A stretch of 64,000 nt of DNA from Firmicutes bacterium OM04-13BH (GTDB taxonomy: Bacteria; Bacillota; Clostridia; Lachnospirales; Lachnospiraceae), in contig QULP01000003.1 of the NCBI GenBank assembly GCA_003481745.1, positions 372,001 through 436,000 on the forward strand. The letters are read 5' to 3'. Positions 37,267 through 48,690 of this stretch are shown in pieces; positions within the stretch are counted from its first letter, which is position 1; each line of letters begins with the position of its first letter. The notes beneath the pieces were generated by a model, which saw only the letters and a program-made list of their open reading frames with translations, made no database searches and was not told the DNA's origin. A program made the position numbers and the translations under genes.

Positions 37267-38187
37267 TTATACAAACATAAATACAATCGTTATTGTCACT
37301 ACCGATAATACAGTCGACAAGATAATTCCCTCTGATATCGTATGTGCATCTTTATTATACTGTTCTGCTAACATAACCGGCATATTTCCGGTTGGAAGTG
37401 CCAGCATTAAAATAATGGTTGCACGCATAATATAATCTGGAAGAATTGGTTTTAACAAAATTGCAATTAAAACCGGTAAGACCAGAAACCGCAATAATTC
37501 AAATAGCATAAGCTTTCGATTTTCAATTATTTTTTTCGGATTTAACCCCACTACAGATGCTCCGATTACCATCATAGAAAGAAACGTACAGGCATTTCCA
37601 CAGTAAGTTACGATATTCTGAAGCGTCTCCGGAACGGTAAGCTGAAACCAGTAAATCAAAAATGCAAAAATGCAACAGACAAAACCGGGTGTAAAAATAT
37701 CTGTCCAGGACTGTTTTTTATCGCCTTCTGTTCCCTTTCTTACCAATGCAATCCCAAATGTAAAGATAAAAATGTTATACAGAAAATTAAAAATCACCAC
37801 ATATAAAATTGATTTATGTCCAAGAATTGCGAGTGATACCGGAAATCCGATAAATCCAACATTTCCAAACGTGCTCATCAAAACATATGCTTCTTTTTCC
37901 TTCGTCTGTACCCGAAAAATCTTTACAAATGCATAACCAAACACAATCAACAGAACATAATACACAATACCAATTCCCGTTACAATCCCTACATTTTTTC
38001 TGGAAATATCTGACATATCCTGAAACACACTTGCAAGAATCATTGCAGGGCAGCAGATGTTTACAACAATTGCTGACAAATCCTTCATCACCATTTCTGA
38101 TACAAACTTCCTTTTATACATGAAATATCCAAGTATAATCAGCGCAAATATCATCACCATCTGCTTTAGAACCACTATGCTGCCCAT
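37267..38187 (-). CDS. AEC family transporter (auxin efflux carrier type)
   Basis: A 306-residue membrane protein with about ten predicted spans and the family pattern: VVLKQMVMIFALIILGYFMYKRK at the start, the central NVGFIGFPVSLAILG, and ALPTGNMPVMLAEQYNKDA near the C-terminus. AEC transporters move organic anions such as malate or malonate; substrate is unknown. It follows the dnaJ terminator and precedes prmA by 43 nt, so it may be read with prmA-rsmE. Confidence 0.9.
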   Translation of the reverse strand: MGSIVVLKQMVMIFALIILGYFMYKRKFVSEMVMKDLSAIVVNICCPAMILASVFQDMSDISRKNVGIVTGIGIVYYVLLIVFGYAFVKIFRVQTKEKEAYVLMSTFGNVGFIGFPVSLAILGHKSILYVVIFNFLYNIFIFTFGIALVRKGTEGDKKQSWTDIFTPGFVCCIFAFLIYWFQLTVPETLQNIVTYCGNACTFLSMMVIGASVVGLNPKKIIENRKLMLFELLRFLVLPVLIAILLKPILPDYIMRATIILMLALPTGNMPVMLAEQYNKDAHTISEGIILSTVLSVVTITIVFMFV

Positions 38188-38255
38188 TTTCTCATAAACT
38201 CTCCCACTTTATCTATTTAACATTCCTATTATAAGGGAAATTTTTTTAGATTGCA

Positions 38256-38310
38256 ACGAAAAAAAGAGAAGAAAAAATGTGAAACAATCACAAATTTTCT
38301 TCTCTTTTTA
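38256..38310 (-). terminator. Terminator of the hrcA-grpE-dnaK-dnaJ operon
   Basis: A long A/T-rich stem (AGAGAAGAAA arm paired with TTTCTTCTCT, with TGTGA/TCACA at the loop side) ends on the minus strand in seven T residues, directly after the dnaJ stop. Confidence 0.88.
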
Positions 38311-39498
38311 CTAATCTTCAAATGTTTCTTTAATGGTTTCTTTGAATTTTTCCCATCCGCCTTTTTTCTTCTTTTCCGGAGTTTCTTCTTTTTCTTCTTT
38401 TGGACGATTTCCGCAGGCGGCATCGAATTTACGAAGTGCTTCTTTTGCCTCTTCATTTAACTTAGTTGGTACCTGAACAACCAGTGTAACATAATGGTCA
38501 CCACGTACGTTTTTATTTCTAAGGGACGGTACACCTTTTCCTTTTAAGCGGACTTTGGTATCGGTCTGCGTTCCGGGTTTGACATCGTACATAACGTCTC
38601 CGTCTACCGTACTGATGCGGACTTCTCCACCGAGTGCTGCCTGTGCATAAGTAATTGGTGCAGTAGAAAAGATATTCATATCCTGTCTCTGGAAAATCGG
38701 ATGACGAGCTACCATAACTTCTACAAGCAAATCTCCTCTTGGTCCTCCGTTTGTTCCCGGTTCACCTTTATCACGGATACGGATACTCTGTCCATTGTCA
38801 ATACCGGCCGGAATACTTACCTGAATCTTCTTATGTTTGGACACATATCCTGTACCATGGCAATCGGTACATTTATCTTTAATGATTTTACCGGTTCCCT
38901 GACAATCCGGACAAGTCTGAACATTCCGAACCATTCCGAACATAGACTGCTGTGTATAGACAACCTGACCTTCTCCATGACATTTTGGACAGGTCTCCGG
39001 CTGTGTTCCAGGTCTTGCACCTGTTCCATGACAGGTTTCACAGGTTTCTTTTAAATTTAAATCCAATTCTTTTTCACATCCAAAGACTGCCTCTTCAAAT
39101 GTAACACGAACTCCGGCTCTGACATTTGCGCCCTTCATTGGACCATTATTCGTTCTTCTACGACCACCGCCGCCGAATAAATCTCCAAAAATATCTCCAA
39201 AAATGTCACCCATATCTGCGCCGTCAAATCCGCTGAAGCCACCATATCCGCCGGCTCCGCCACCGCCATTTTCAAATGCGGCATGTCCAAACTGGTCATA
39301 CTGTTTTCTCTTTTCTGCATCACTTAATACTGCATAAGCTTCGGAAGCTTCTTTAAATTTTTTCTCTGCTTCTTTATCACCTGGGTTTACGTCTGGATGA
39401 TATTTTTTTGCCAGCTTACGATATGCACTTTTTATGGTAGAATCATCTGCGCCTCTGTCGACACCAAGCACCTCATAATAATCTCTCTTATCCGCCAT
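38311..39498 (-). CDS. dnaJ: Chaperone protein DnaJ
   Basis: A 395-residue type I Hsp40. The J domain has [11 protein letters not shown]; a Gly/Phe-rich linker follows (about 75-115); the zinc centre has four CxxCxGxG repeats ([32 protein letters not shown]); then the substrate-binding beta domains. A Lys/Glu-rich C-terminal extension (about 360-395) is longer than in E. coli. It stimulates the DnaK ATPase. Last gene of the heat-shock operon, 85 nt after dnaK with an intervening hairpin. Confidence 0.97.
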   Translation of the reverse strand: MADKRDYYEVLGVDRGADDSTIKSAYRKLAKKYHPDVNPGDKEAEKKFKEASEAYAVLSDAEKRKQYDQFGHAAFENGGGGAGGYGGFSGFDGADMGDIFGDIFGDLFGGGGRRRTNNGPMKGANVRAGVRVTFEEAVFGCEKELDLNLKETCETCHGTGARPGTQPETCPKCHGEGQVVYTQQSMFGMVRNVQTCPDCQGTGKIIKDKCTDCHGTGYVSKHKKIQVSIPAGIDNGQSIRIRDKGEPGTNGGPRGDLLVEVMVARHPIFQRQDMNIFSTAPITYAQAALGGEVRISTVDGDVMYDVKPGTQTDTKVRLKGKGVPSLRNKNVRGDHYVTLVVQVPTKLNEEAKEALRKFDAACGNRPKEEKEETPEKKKKGGWEKFKETIKETFED

Positions 39499-39528
39499 TG
39501 GTTTTAATCCTTTCTATACACACATTTA

Positions 39529-39558
39529 GGCATGGAGCGCCTGTCAGCACCCCATGCC
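39529..39558 (-). other. Hairpin between dnaK and dnaJ
   Basis: GGCATGG (39529-39535) pairs with CCATGCC (39552-39558) and the interior is partly paired. No T-run follows, so it is more likely an mRNA stability or processing element that sets DnaK above DnaJ. Confidence 0.5.
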
Positions 39559-39583
39559 CCATATCTTTTATTTACTGACAATT

Positions 39584-41470
<1,887 letters not shown>

Positions 41471-41539
41471 CTATATCAATTCCAAGTTTTCTATCAATTT
41501 ATAAGATGAAATCTGATTTTAAAAATCAGATATAATTGA

Positions 41540-42151
41540 TTAATTTGCTACTTTTACCATGCTGTGTCTTACGACATGGTCTTTATAGAGATATCCTTTC
41601 TGGAACTCTTCTACTACTACATTCTCTCCGGCTTCTTCATCTTCCACATGCATTACTGCGTTGTGGTAATCCGGATTAAATTCTTCTCCGACTGCATCAA
41701 TGGCTTTGACACCCATTTCTTCAAATACAGTCATCATCTGTTTGTAAATCTTTGTCATTCCGTCTGCAAACGGACTGTCTTTTTCTTCTTCCGGAACTGC
41801 TGCAAGACCTCTTTCAAAGTTATCTACAACCGGAAGAATCTTTTCAATGATTTCTCTTGCACCGATTTCATACATGGAAGCTTTTTCTTTCTCGGTACGT
41901 TTTCTGAAATTATCAAATTCTGCCATCTGACGTTTTACACGGTCAGTCAGCTCTTCGATTTTTTCATCTTTTTTATCTTTTTTCTTTTTGAAAAATCCTT
42001 TCTTTTCTTCAGATTTTTCTTCTGTTTCTGCTTCTTCAGAATTTTCTTCTGCTTCACAGCTTTCTTCTGTAACTTCTTCGGTTTCTTCTGTTTCTGTCTC
42101 GGCTGTTACATCATCGTTTTTATCATCATATAATTCTTTTTCTTCTGACAC
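41540..42151 (-). CDS. grpE: Nucleotide exchange factor GrpE
   Basis: A 203-residue DnaK partner. A long acidic, disordered N-terminus (about 1-50), Lys-rich linker, coiled-coil helix (about 65-100, with RQMAEFDNFRKRTEKEK) and the C-terminal beta domain with GEEFNPDYHNAVMHVE and GYLYKDHVVRHSMVKVAN. It starts with GTG (42151) behind AAAGGCGG. Between hrcA (18 nt) and dnaK. Confidence 0.96.
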   Translation of the reverse strand: MSEEKELYDDKNDDVTAETETEETEEVTEESCEAEENSEEAETEEKSEEKKGFFKKKKDKKDEKIEELTDRVKRQMAEFDNFRKRTEKEKASMYEIGAREIIEKILPVVDNFERGLAAVPEEEKDSPFADGMTKIYKQMMTVFEEMGVKAIDAVGEEFNPDYHNAVMHVEDEEAGENVVVEEFQKGYLYKDHVVRHSMVKVAN

Positions 42152-42168
42152 GAATCCATTCCGCCTTT

Positions 42169-43206
42169 CTATGTTTTCTTAAATATATGGTCTAATTGTG
42201 TTTTCAGCGTTTTCAGATTATCTACTACATTTTCATAATCCATTCTCTTCGGTCCGATGATTCCGATTGTTCCCTGCATGCCCTCACCTAAGTCGTAAGT
42301 CGCAGTCACTACACTGCAGTCTCTCATGGTTTGTACCGGACTTTCATTTCCAATATAAACCTGAATTCCTGTGTTTTCTTCTGAACTCATCGAATCTTTT
42401 ACTAAATCCGCAAGCGCATGTTTTTCTTCAAATGCTGAAATCAATTCACTGGCCTTTGAGGTATCCGCCAGTTCCGGGTACTTGAAAATGTTTGTCGCAC
42501 CGCTTGTATAGATTTCAACCTCATCTTTGTCTTCTGCAATCGCCTGAGCTACCGCATCAATCACACTGCCAACCACTTCACTGTGGATACCGGCTTGTTC
42601 TTTCATCCGGGTTATCATACTCAGATTGATTTCTTCGATTGTAAGACCATTTAACTGCGTATTTAAAAGCAGATTTAATTTTAAAACTGTTTCATCACTC
42701 ATAGGCTCCTGTAAATCAATCATCTGATTCTTTACCAGATTGCTGTCGGTTACTAAAACCGCAAGCAGTTGATTGTCACCCACTTTAGAGAGCTGAATGA
42801 ATTTAAGTTTGTTTCTGTGATAGGTCGGACCGGAAATCATTGTGGCATAATTTGTATTTATTGCAAGTACTTTTGCTACCTGCTGTAATACTTTTTCCAT
42901 TTTATCGGTCTTTTCTATCATCAAATCTTTAATTTCCGAAACTTCTTTTTCTTTTTCCTTCATCAGTTCATCGACATATAACCGATATCCTTTATCAGAA
43001 GGAATTCTTCCGGCCGATGTATGCGGCTGAAGAATGTAACCCAGTTCTTCCAGGTCTGACATTTCATTTCGGATGGTTGCAGAACTGAGATTCAGGTCTG
43101 TGTATTTTGATATCGTTCTTGAACCAACCGGTTCTCCGGTATCAAGGTAGGTCTGGATTATGGCTTTTAAAATTTTTCGTTTTCGCTCATCCAATTCACT
43201 TTCCAT
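42169..43206 (-). CDS. hrcA: Heat-inducible transcription repressor HrcA
   Basis: A 345-residue repressor with N-terminal winged helix (ERKRKILKAIIQTYLDTGEPVGSRTISKY ... SSATIRNEMSDLEELGYILQPHTSAGRIPSDKGYR) and C-terminal dimerisation and GAF-like region. It binds the two CIRCE sites in this window, its own leader and that of groES, and depends on GroEL for activity. First gene of hrcA-grpE-dnaK-dnaJ. Confidence 0.97.
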   Translation of the reverse strand: MESELDERKRKILKAIIQTYLDTGEPVGSRTISKYTDLNLSSATIRNEMSDLEELGYILQPHTSAGRIPSDKGYRLYVDELMKEKEKEVSEIKDLMIEKTDKMEKVLQQVAKVLAINTNYATMISGPTYHRNKLKFIQLSKVGDNQLLAVLVTDSNLVKNQMIDLQEPMSDETVLKLNLLLNTQLNGLTIEEINLSMITRMKEQAGIHSEVVGSVIDAVAQAIAEDKDEVEIYTSGATNIFKYPELADTSKASELISAFEEKHALADLVKDSMSSEENTGIQVYIGNESPVQTMRDCSVVTATYDLGEGMQGTIGIIGPKRMDYENVVDNLKTLKTQLDHIFKKT

Positions 43207-43237
43207 TTTAATCTCCTTTCTGCTTCTTTTTTAATTG

Positions 43238-43264
43238 TTAGCACTCGTCGTAGTGGAGTGCTAA
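43238..43264 (-). promoter_or_regulatory. CIRCE operator of hrcA-grpE-dnaK-dnaJ
   Basis: A perfect TTAGCACTC-N9-GAGTGCTAA inverted repeat between the promoter and the hrcA start. HrcA autoregulates its operon through it. Confidence 0.97.
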
Positions 43265-43277
43265 CATCTATGCTCTT

Positions 43278-43306
43278 AAGATAGCACTGACCCATTTATT
43301 TGTCAA
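43278..43306 (-). promoter_or_regulatory. hrcA operon promoter
   Basis: Minus-strand TTGACA (43306-43301), 17-nt spacer, TATCTT (43283-43278). A strong sigma-A promoter immediately before CIRCE. Confidence 0.85.
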
Positions 43307-43349
43307 GAGCTTTACGAAATTTTTTTTATTTTTTTTACCCGAGTAAAAA

Positions 43350-45335
43350 TCAATCCATTTCTTCCAGATTTTTCTTCAGTTCCACCATTTTGTCACGAAG
43401 CCCTGCTGCTGCCTCGAAATTCAAATCCGCCGCTGCTTTTCGCATCTTCTTCTCGACTTCTTTAATTAATTTTTCTAATTCTTTTCTGCTCATAGACTCA
43501 GGGTCTTTCTCTAATTTTTCTTCTGTCTCGGCAACCGATTTGGAAATACTGATTAAATCTCGCACCGCTTTTTTAACAGTCTGCGGTGTGATATGATGTT
43601 CTTTATTATATTCCTCCTGTACACTACGGCGACACATCGTCTCATCGATTGCCATCTTCATGGAATCCGTCATCACATCTGCATACATAATGACATGTCC
43701 CTCTACATTTCTTGCCGCACGACCAATTGTCTGAATCAGTGAGGTCTCGGAACGCAGGAATCCCTCTTTGTCTGCATCCAGAATTGCAACTAATGTAATT
43801 TCCGGAATATCCAGTCCCTCTCTTAAAAGATTGATTCCAACCAAAACATCAAATACATTTAAACGCATATCACGGATAATCTGTGTCCGCTCTAACGTAT
43901 CAATATCAGAATGTAAGTATTTCACACGGATTCCCAAATCTTTCATATAATCCGTCAATTCCTCAGCCATACGTTTCGTCAGTGTGGTAATCAGTATCTT
44001 ATTTCCTTTCTCGACTTCTTTATTCACTTCAGAAACCAAATCATCAATCTGTCCCTCTACCGGACGTACTTCCACCATCGGATCTAAAAGTCCTGTCGGA
44101 CGTATTATCTGTTCTGCCCTTAAGAGTTCATGTTGTTCCTCGTACTCCCCCGGTGTAGCAGATACAAATAAAATCTGGTCAATTTTACTTTCAAATTCTT
44201 CAAAATTAAGCGGACGGTTATCGAGTGCAGATGGCAGACGAAAACCGTAATCCACCAGTGTTGTCTTTCTGGAACGGTCTCCAGCATACATTCCCCGAAT
44301 CTGTGGAACCGTTTTATGAGACTCATCTACGATAATTAAATAGTCATCTCCAAAATAATCCATTAACGTATACGGTGCTTGTCCCGGCTCTAAGCCGGAT
44401 AAATGTCTGGAATAATTTTCAATTCCCGAACAAAAACCGGTTTCTTTCAACATTTCCATATCAAAGTTTGTACGCTCTGAAATTCTCTGCGCCTCTAATA
44501 ATTTGTCCTCACTTTTAAAATATGTCACCCGTTCTTCTAATTCTTCTTCTATATGAATGGCTGCCTTTTTTATCTGCTCCATCGGAACGACATAATGCGA
44601 AGCCGGGAAAATTGCGATATGATTTAACTGGCATTTTATTTCTCCGGTCAGTACATTAATTTCTGTAATACGGTCAATCTCATCTCCAAAAAATTCTACT
44701 CTTACCGCTGTATCCGTATAATCCGCAGGGAAAATTTCCAGCACATCTCCCCGCACCCGAAATGTTCCCCTGTGAAAATCCATGTCATTGCGATCATACT
44801 GAATATCAATCAATTCCCGGGCGACTTCATCCCGGTCTTTTTCCATTCCCGGACGCAGGGAAATAATCATATTCTGATAATCCTTTGGACTTCCGATTCC
44901 ATAAATACAGGAAACACTCGAAACAATAATGACGTCTTTTCTTTCACTCAAAGAAGAAGTGGCTGAAAGACGCAGTTTATCAATCTCATCATTGATTGCC
45001 GAATCCTTTGCAATATAAGTGTCAGAAGACGGCACATAAGCTTCCGGTTGATAATAATCATAATAGGAAACAAAATATTCTACTGCGTTATCGGGGAACA
45101 TCTCCTTGAACTCTCCGTATAACTGAGCCGCTAACGTCTTATTATGAGCGATGACAAGTGTCGGCTTCTGTAATTGCTGAATCACATTTGCCATCGTAAA
45201 AGTCTTTCCAGAACCCGTAACCCCCAGTAAAGTCTGGCATTGATTGCCTTCCTTGAATCCTTTCACAAGCTCTGCAATCGCCTGTGGCTGGTCTCCGGTT
45301 GGCTTATATGGGGCTTTTAATTTGAACTCATTCAT
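43350..45335 (-). CDS. uvrB: UvrABC excision nuclease subunit B (intact copy)
   Basis: A 661-residue helicase-like subunit that verifies DNA damage and recruits UvrC. Start at 45335 ([20 protein letters not shown]) behind GGAGGG. Walker A is in [16 protein letters not shown], the beta-hairpin in [19 protein letters not shown], Walker B in [13 protein letters not shown], and the C-terminal UvrC-binding helix pair in [22 protein letters not shown]. The gene is complete, but its first about 90 codons are probably not the original ones: two further 5' fragments of uvrB lie upstream, broken at the same codon (see 48691-48880 and 50135-50407). A long hairpin and a TATAAT box lie in the 290-nt leader. 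Confidence 0.97.
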   Translation of the reverse strand: MNEFKLKAPYKPTGDQPQAIAELVKGFKEGNQCQTLLGVTGSGKTFTMANVIQQLQKPTLVIAHNKTLAAQLYGEFKEMFPDNAVEYFVSYYDYYQPEAYVPSSDTYIAKDSAINDEIDKLRLSATSSLSERKDVIIVSSVSCIYGIGSPKDYQNMIISLRPGMEKDRDEVARELIDIQYDRNDMDFHRGTFRVRGDVLEIFPADYTDTAVRVEFFGDEIDRITEINVLTGEIKCQLNHIAIFPASHYVVPMEQIKKAAIHIEEELEERVTYFKSEDKLLEAQRISERTNFDMEMLKETGFCSGIENYSRHLSGLEPGQAPYTLMDYFGDDYLIIVDESHKTVPQIRGMYAGDRSRKTTLVDYGFRLPSALDNRPLNFEEFESKIDQILFVSATPGEYEEQHELLRAEQIIRPTGLLDPMVEVRPVEGQIDDLVSEVNKEVEKGNKILITTLTKRMAEELTDYMKDLGIRVKYLHSDIDTLERTQIIRDMRLNVFDVLVGINLLREGLDIPEITLVAILDADKEGFLRSETSLIQTIGRAARNVEGHVIMYADVMTDSMKMAIDETMCRRSVQEEYNKEHHITPQTVKKAVRDLISISKSVAETEEKLEKDPESMSRKELEKLIKEVEKKMRKAAADLNFEAAAGLRDKMVELKKNLEEMD

Positions 45336-45627
45336 GGTAAATCCCTCCATTTGTGACTTTTACTATGATCATTATCAGCCAAAAATTCGTATCCAGATTC
45401 GTAACGAAACGCCCATTTTCGTGTCAAATAGGTGTCATTTTTTCCTCGTTACGAATAAAAGTCACATTACGTAGTATCCCTGCGGGAAAATTCATATTTG
45501 CGGATAAAACAGCACTCGGAAATACCTGATGATACTAGGCTCCGGTTCTGTCATATTTTTACTGTTTGTTCTTGTAACAGTCCCTATTATATCAGACATT
45601 TTTTTGAAAGTATATAGATGAAGACAA
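45336..45627 (-). promoter_or_regulatory. uvrB leader region
   Basis: This 292-nt gap holds no gene. A minus-strand TATAAT near 45586-45591 is a possible -10 element, but its -35 is poor. An inverted repeat CGTAACGA/TCGTTACG (about 45398-45455) and a GAACAAACAG word near 45557 are visible. I cannot assign a known riboswitch. Confidence 0.35.
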
Positions 45628-45668
45628 GAAAAAAGTACAAATGTTCGATTCTTATTTGTACTTTTTTC
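45628..45668 (-). terminator. Hairpin terminator A, closing the ABC-three-component cassette
   Basis: AAAAAAGTACAAAT (45629-45642) pairs perfectly with ATTTGTACTTTTTT (45654-45667). It follows the ABC ATPase stop by about 100 nt and is homologous to hairpins B and C. Confidence 0.8.
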
Positions 45669-45764
45669 TATCACTACTATTCTATTTTTCATCATGCTGC
45701 GTGGAAATATTCTTCTACAAACTTTAATCTTTAAATTTATTGTGATATCTCTACTATTTTTCAC

Positions 45765-47471
45765 CTACACTCCAAAAAATTTGTTTGTAGAACTTAATTC
45801 CAAAACTTTTGCTTTTTCAATATATTTCGTATCTATTTTGTCTATACGTTCTCTTAAAATTGGAATAATATATTGTCCTTCAATATCATCACATATTTCA
45901 AAAATTGTTCTAAGCTGATTTATATGTGTATTCTCCATTTTATCATGAATAACAAAGTAAGGTACCTGGATACCGGCATCTATACTATACTCCATATATG
46001 CCAAATCATATGCTACAATAACAGCCTTTTTCTTTCCTGTTCCTACATTTCCTCCAAGCGCAGCAATACTTACAGGAAATTTCCCTTCCTCCTTCCATTT
46101 TTGATTGTATGCCAATAAATATTTCTCACCATATAATTTGTCACAATAGCCAGAGAATACTTGGTTGAATTTTTTTATTTTCTCTTCAACCCCATCGCTC
46201 CTCATTTGTTCTTCGATTTTAACCAATTCCTTACTAAATTTTGAACGCGCTTGTTCCTGTTCTTCTAACAAGTTTATAGATTGCTGAATTTCTCCTTTCT
46301 TTAAAGATAAATCTTCTATCTGTTTATTCAGCATATTCAGTTCATCTAAAAGTCCTTCATCCAACGCCTCAATAGTAACTTTTTCTTTTTCAGCAAGAAT
46401 ACAATTTAATTGTTGGGAATACTGTTCCAACAATTCTTGTTTCGCCAGTAACTGCGAATGAATAAAATCAATTCTATTTTGAATCATAGAATTATGGAAA
46501 GCGACCATATCTTCAAAACTTCTTTGAATATCAGGGACATAACTTTTCGCCTCTTCATAGATAGCTTGTAATGTAGTAAAATCTATATCTTTTTTTTCTT
46601 GTGAAAGCTTCGAAATACTTTCTTCGATATTTTTTATTTCAAATTCTAAAAATTGCATATTCTCTTGCAATTCATTAATTCGTATCGTCAATTTTCTTTT
46701 TGCATCCAACTCATCTCTATATGCATCCATATAAGATAGTTTCTGTCTTTTTTCATTCATTACATTCAAGTCTTCATTCACAAGTTCTAGAGACTGTTTC
46801 AAAACACTTAACGAAACAATACTCTTACTTTTTTCCAATGCTTGAATTGTTTTTTGACATTCTAATATCTTATCATTTATTTCACTTCTTTTATTTAACA
46901 ATACTTCACCGTATATCTGAAACAAAAAACAATATACTAAATCATAGGTGTCATTCGAGGTCATCATTGGCAAAAATTTTATAATACGATCTTCCGCTGT
47001 ATTGTCCAATCGAATAAACTTTGGAATAAGCTGTCTAAATGTTGGTTTCTCTTCATTCAAATCAAAAATTATCTTCTTTAATTCATTCCAGAAATCATTT
47101 TCATTGTAAGTTTTATCAGAAATATACTTCTTTCCTCTTGGAAACAAGTCTCTTTTTATTATATATTCCTTCTTATTTTTATTAATTAAAACTAATTCTG
47201 CCTGCACCTTATACTCACTTAAAAATCTCTTTATCTCTATATTTTCGCTTCGTGTATCAGAATCATAGTATAGTTCTCTAGTGGACTTTGCTCCTAAACA
47301 TAAATCAATAATTTTTATTGCTGTGGACTTTCCCACACTATTACCACTTTCTCTCATATCTTTAGGAGTATCATCAATTATCAAACTTAGTCCTTTTTCA
47401 TTAAAAATAATCTCTCTGATAATTTCTTCAGAAGGTTTGGTTTTGCGCACTATTAGTTCTTTTATTTTCAT
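45765..47471 (-). CDS. DUF2326-type ABC/SMC-like ATPase (ABC-three-component system)
   Basis: A 568-residue ATPase. Start at 47471 (MKIKELIVRKTKPSEE) with GGAAGGGAAGG upstream; it overlaps the preceding gene by 44 nt. The N-terminal ATP lobe has Walker A GNSVGKSTAIK (about 43-53). A long coiled coil (about 195-440) follows. The C-terminal lobe has signature-like ALGGNVGTGKKKAVIVAYDLA and Walker B-like VPYFVIHDKMEN, the pattern of DUF2326, which belongs with the SMC/RecN-like ATPases of ABC-three-component conflict systems. Expected to sense or act on DNA and switch an effector through its partners. Base composition is more AT-rich than the flanking uvrB, consistent with transfer. Confidence 0.85.
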   Translation of the reverse strand: MKIKELIVRKTKPSEEIIREIIFNEKGLSLIIDDTPKDMRESGNSVGKSTAIKIIDLCLGAKSTRELYYDSDTRSENIEIKRFLSEYKVQAELVLINKNKKEYIIKRDLFPRGKKYISDKTYNENDFWNELKKIIFDLNEEKPTFRQLIPKFIRLDNTAEDRIIKFLPMMTSNDTYDLVYCFLFQIYGEVLLNKRSEINDKILECQKTIQALEKSKSIVSLSVLKQSLELVNEDLNVMNEKRQKLSYMDAYRDELDAKRKLTIRINELQENMQFLEFEIKNIEESISKLSQEKKDIDFTTLQAIYEEAKSYVPDIQRSFEDMVAFHNSMIQNRIDFIHSQLLAKQELLEQYSQQLNCILAEKEKVTIEALDEGLLDELNMLNKQIEDLSLKKGEIQQSINLLEEQEQARSKFSKELVKIEEQMRSDGVEEKIKKFNQVFSGYCDKLYGEKYLLAYNQKWKEEGKFPVSIAALGGNVGTGKKKAVIVAYDLAYMEYSIDAGIQVPYFVIHDKMENTHINQLRTIFEICDDIEGQYIIPILRERIDKIDTKYIEKAKVLELSSTNKFFGV

Positions 47472-47691
47472 AATATACCTTCCCTTCCTCAATTTTTATT
47501 AATGACAACAAGAACAACCAATCCAATGCATAATATAAGAAATCCACATGAATCTTTCTTTTTAATTGATTCTGAATTTCTTGAAATAACACATCGATAG
47601 GTATAACTTTTTTAGATTTCAAAATTTTCAATAAAACACTGCCTAAATAATATAAAGATAGTTCTGGTTCTCTTTCAACATTAACAATCAT
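47428..47691 (-). CDS. ABC-three-component system middle component (MC6-like)
   Basis: An 87-residue protein with the pattern of the small winged-helix-like middle component that accompanies DUF2326 ATPases: PELSLYYLGSVLLKILKSKKVIPIDVLFQEIQ near the N-terminus and FLYYALDWLFLLSLIKIEEGKVYY at the C-terminus. It overlaps its upstream neighbour by 4 nt (ATGA) and the ATPase downstream by 44 nt, so all are translated together. It should link the ATPase to the third component. The MC6 label is from memory of the family pattern. Confidence 0.75.
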   Translation of the reverse strand: MIVNVEREPELSLYYLGSVLLKILKSKKVIPIDVLFQEIQNQLKRKIHVDFLYYALDWLFLLSLIKIEEGKVYYENKRTNSAQNQTF

Positions 47692-48281
47692 AACGGTTTC
47701 TCCAATATTTTACACTCCATAAAACAATAGCAAGTAAAACACGCTATCCCCAAGTCTAAATCCTCTTGATATATAGAATCCATTTCTCCGGACGATTGAA
47801 CAACTTGTAATATCCGTTCTTTAACCATATCAATAATTCTATCTGAATTTGCTCGGATAATTTCCATTTCACTTTTTTCCGTATCCTTATATTCTAGCAT
47901 TATCCGACCTCTTGCATACAGATACCACGTATGAACGCACCTTAAAATTTTAGCCTTCCCTCTTATATTCGAATCGTCATAAGCATTCAAGTATTTATCA
48001 CAAGTTAAATAATATGCAGCAAACTCCTTTATAATGTCTTTATAAACCACAACACCATTATATTCAATTTTATCGTCAGGTTTAAATTCTTGTATATTGA
48101 CTCCACTAGCAGAATACTCTTCGTCAATACAAACATTCCCTAACACCTTAACTACATTCGAAATAAGTGATGGTATTCTAATAGCTTTTTGCATTGTGAA
48201 GTAAATACTGCCACTATTATTTGCTACCATCACTCCAGAATTATCACCACAATTTTCAACTCTATATTTATCGCTTATCAT
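47688..48281 (-). CDS. ABC-three-component system C-terminal-domain protein with N-terminal NSG motif
   Basis: A 197-residue protein. Residues 10-26 read NCGDNSGVMVANNSGSI, a short Asn/Ser/Gly-rich beta-type motif. The rest is mostly helical (about 75-197, with AKILRCVHTWYLYARGRIMLEY) and takes the place of the CTD component in three-component operons. In that class the N-terminus usually carries an effector enzyme such as a nuclease or protease; here only the short motif is present. The upstream 72-residue membrane protein ends in the same motif. Overlaps by 4 nt on both sides tie it into one operon. The family call rests on position and size more than on sequence. Confidence 0.6.
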   Translation of the reverse strand: MISDKYRVENCGDNSGVMVANNSGSIYFTMQKAIRIPSLISNVVKVLGNVCIDEEYSASGVNIQEFKPDDKIEYNGVVVYKDIIKEFAAYYLTCDKYLNAYDDSNIRGKAKILRCVHTWYLYARGRIMLEYKDTEKSEMEIIRANSDRIIDMVKERILQVVQSSGEMDSIYQEDLDLGIACFTCYCFMECKILEKPL

Positions 48282-48496
48282 GAACGTATTTCCCCTGAAT
48301 TAATGCCACTGATTACACCAGAGTTATTCCCATTATTAGTAACCTCCACATCACCATTACTTGTTACATTACGACTTTTTTCTTCTTTTATCTGTTTTAA
48401 TATTTTTTTTGCTTCATTTTTCGCACGAACAGCAACTATTGTAGAAACAACTGTTGCAGCAGTACCTATTGCAGTCAAAATCAATGTCCAATCCAT
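48278..48496 (-). CDS. Small membrane protein ending in the NSG motif (candidate effector)
   Basis: A 72-residue protein: a single membrane span (residues about 4-24, LILTAIGTAATVVSTIVAVRA), a short charged helix (26-40) and a C-terminal motif NNGNNSGVISGINSGEI (54-70). Ten of 17 motif positions are identical to the N-terminal motif of the next protein in the operon. It is the first gene of the four-gene cluster and overlaps the next by ATGA. I know no named family. Its layout, a membrane anchor plus a short Asn/Gly motif, recalls bacterial amyloid-signalling effectors, but that is inference. Confidence 0.65.
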   Translation of the reverse strand: MDWTLILTAIGTAATVVSTIVAVRAKNEAKKILKQIKEEKSRNVTSNGDVEVTNNGNNSGVISGINSGEIRS

Positions 48497-48690
48497 AACA
48501 TATCTCCCCTTTTTATTTCATTTTACCACTCATATCAACAATAATCTATGCAACTTTTCATTTTATTCATATCACAATAACACGAATTTAGATCACAAAT
48601 CACCTTGTATTACCCCATCCGAATCTTATTTTCAGTTCAACTATGCAGAAAATATGGATAAAATGGTTGTTTCAATCCCTACATTTCCAA
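48497..48690 (-). promoter_or_regulatory. Leader of the three-component operon
   Basis: This 194-nt AT-rich gap lies between the membrane-protein start and the decayed uvrB fragment and should hold the promoter. I see an AAGGGGAG ribosome site at about 48505-48512 but no confident -35/-10 pair. Confidence 0.35.

Noticed and set aside
38229..38456. 75-codon open frame overlapping the dnaJ end
   Set aside because: It is a Lys-rich shadow of the dnaJ C-terminal coding and terminator sequence, with no ribosome site.
45492..45764. 90-codon minus-strand frame in the uvrB leader
   Set aside because: It crosses hairpin A, has no ribosome site and shows no protein-like pattern.
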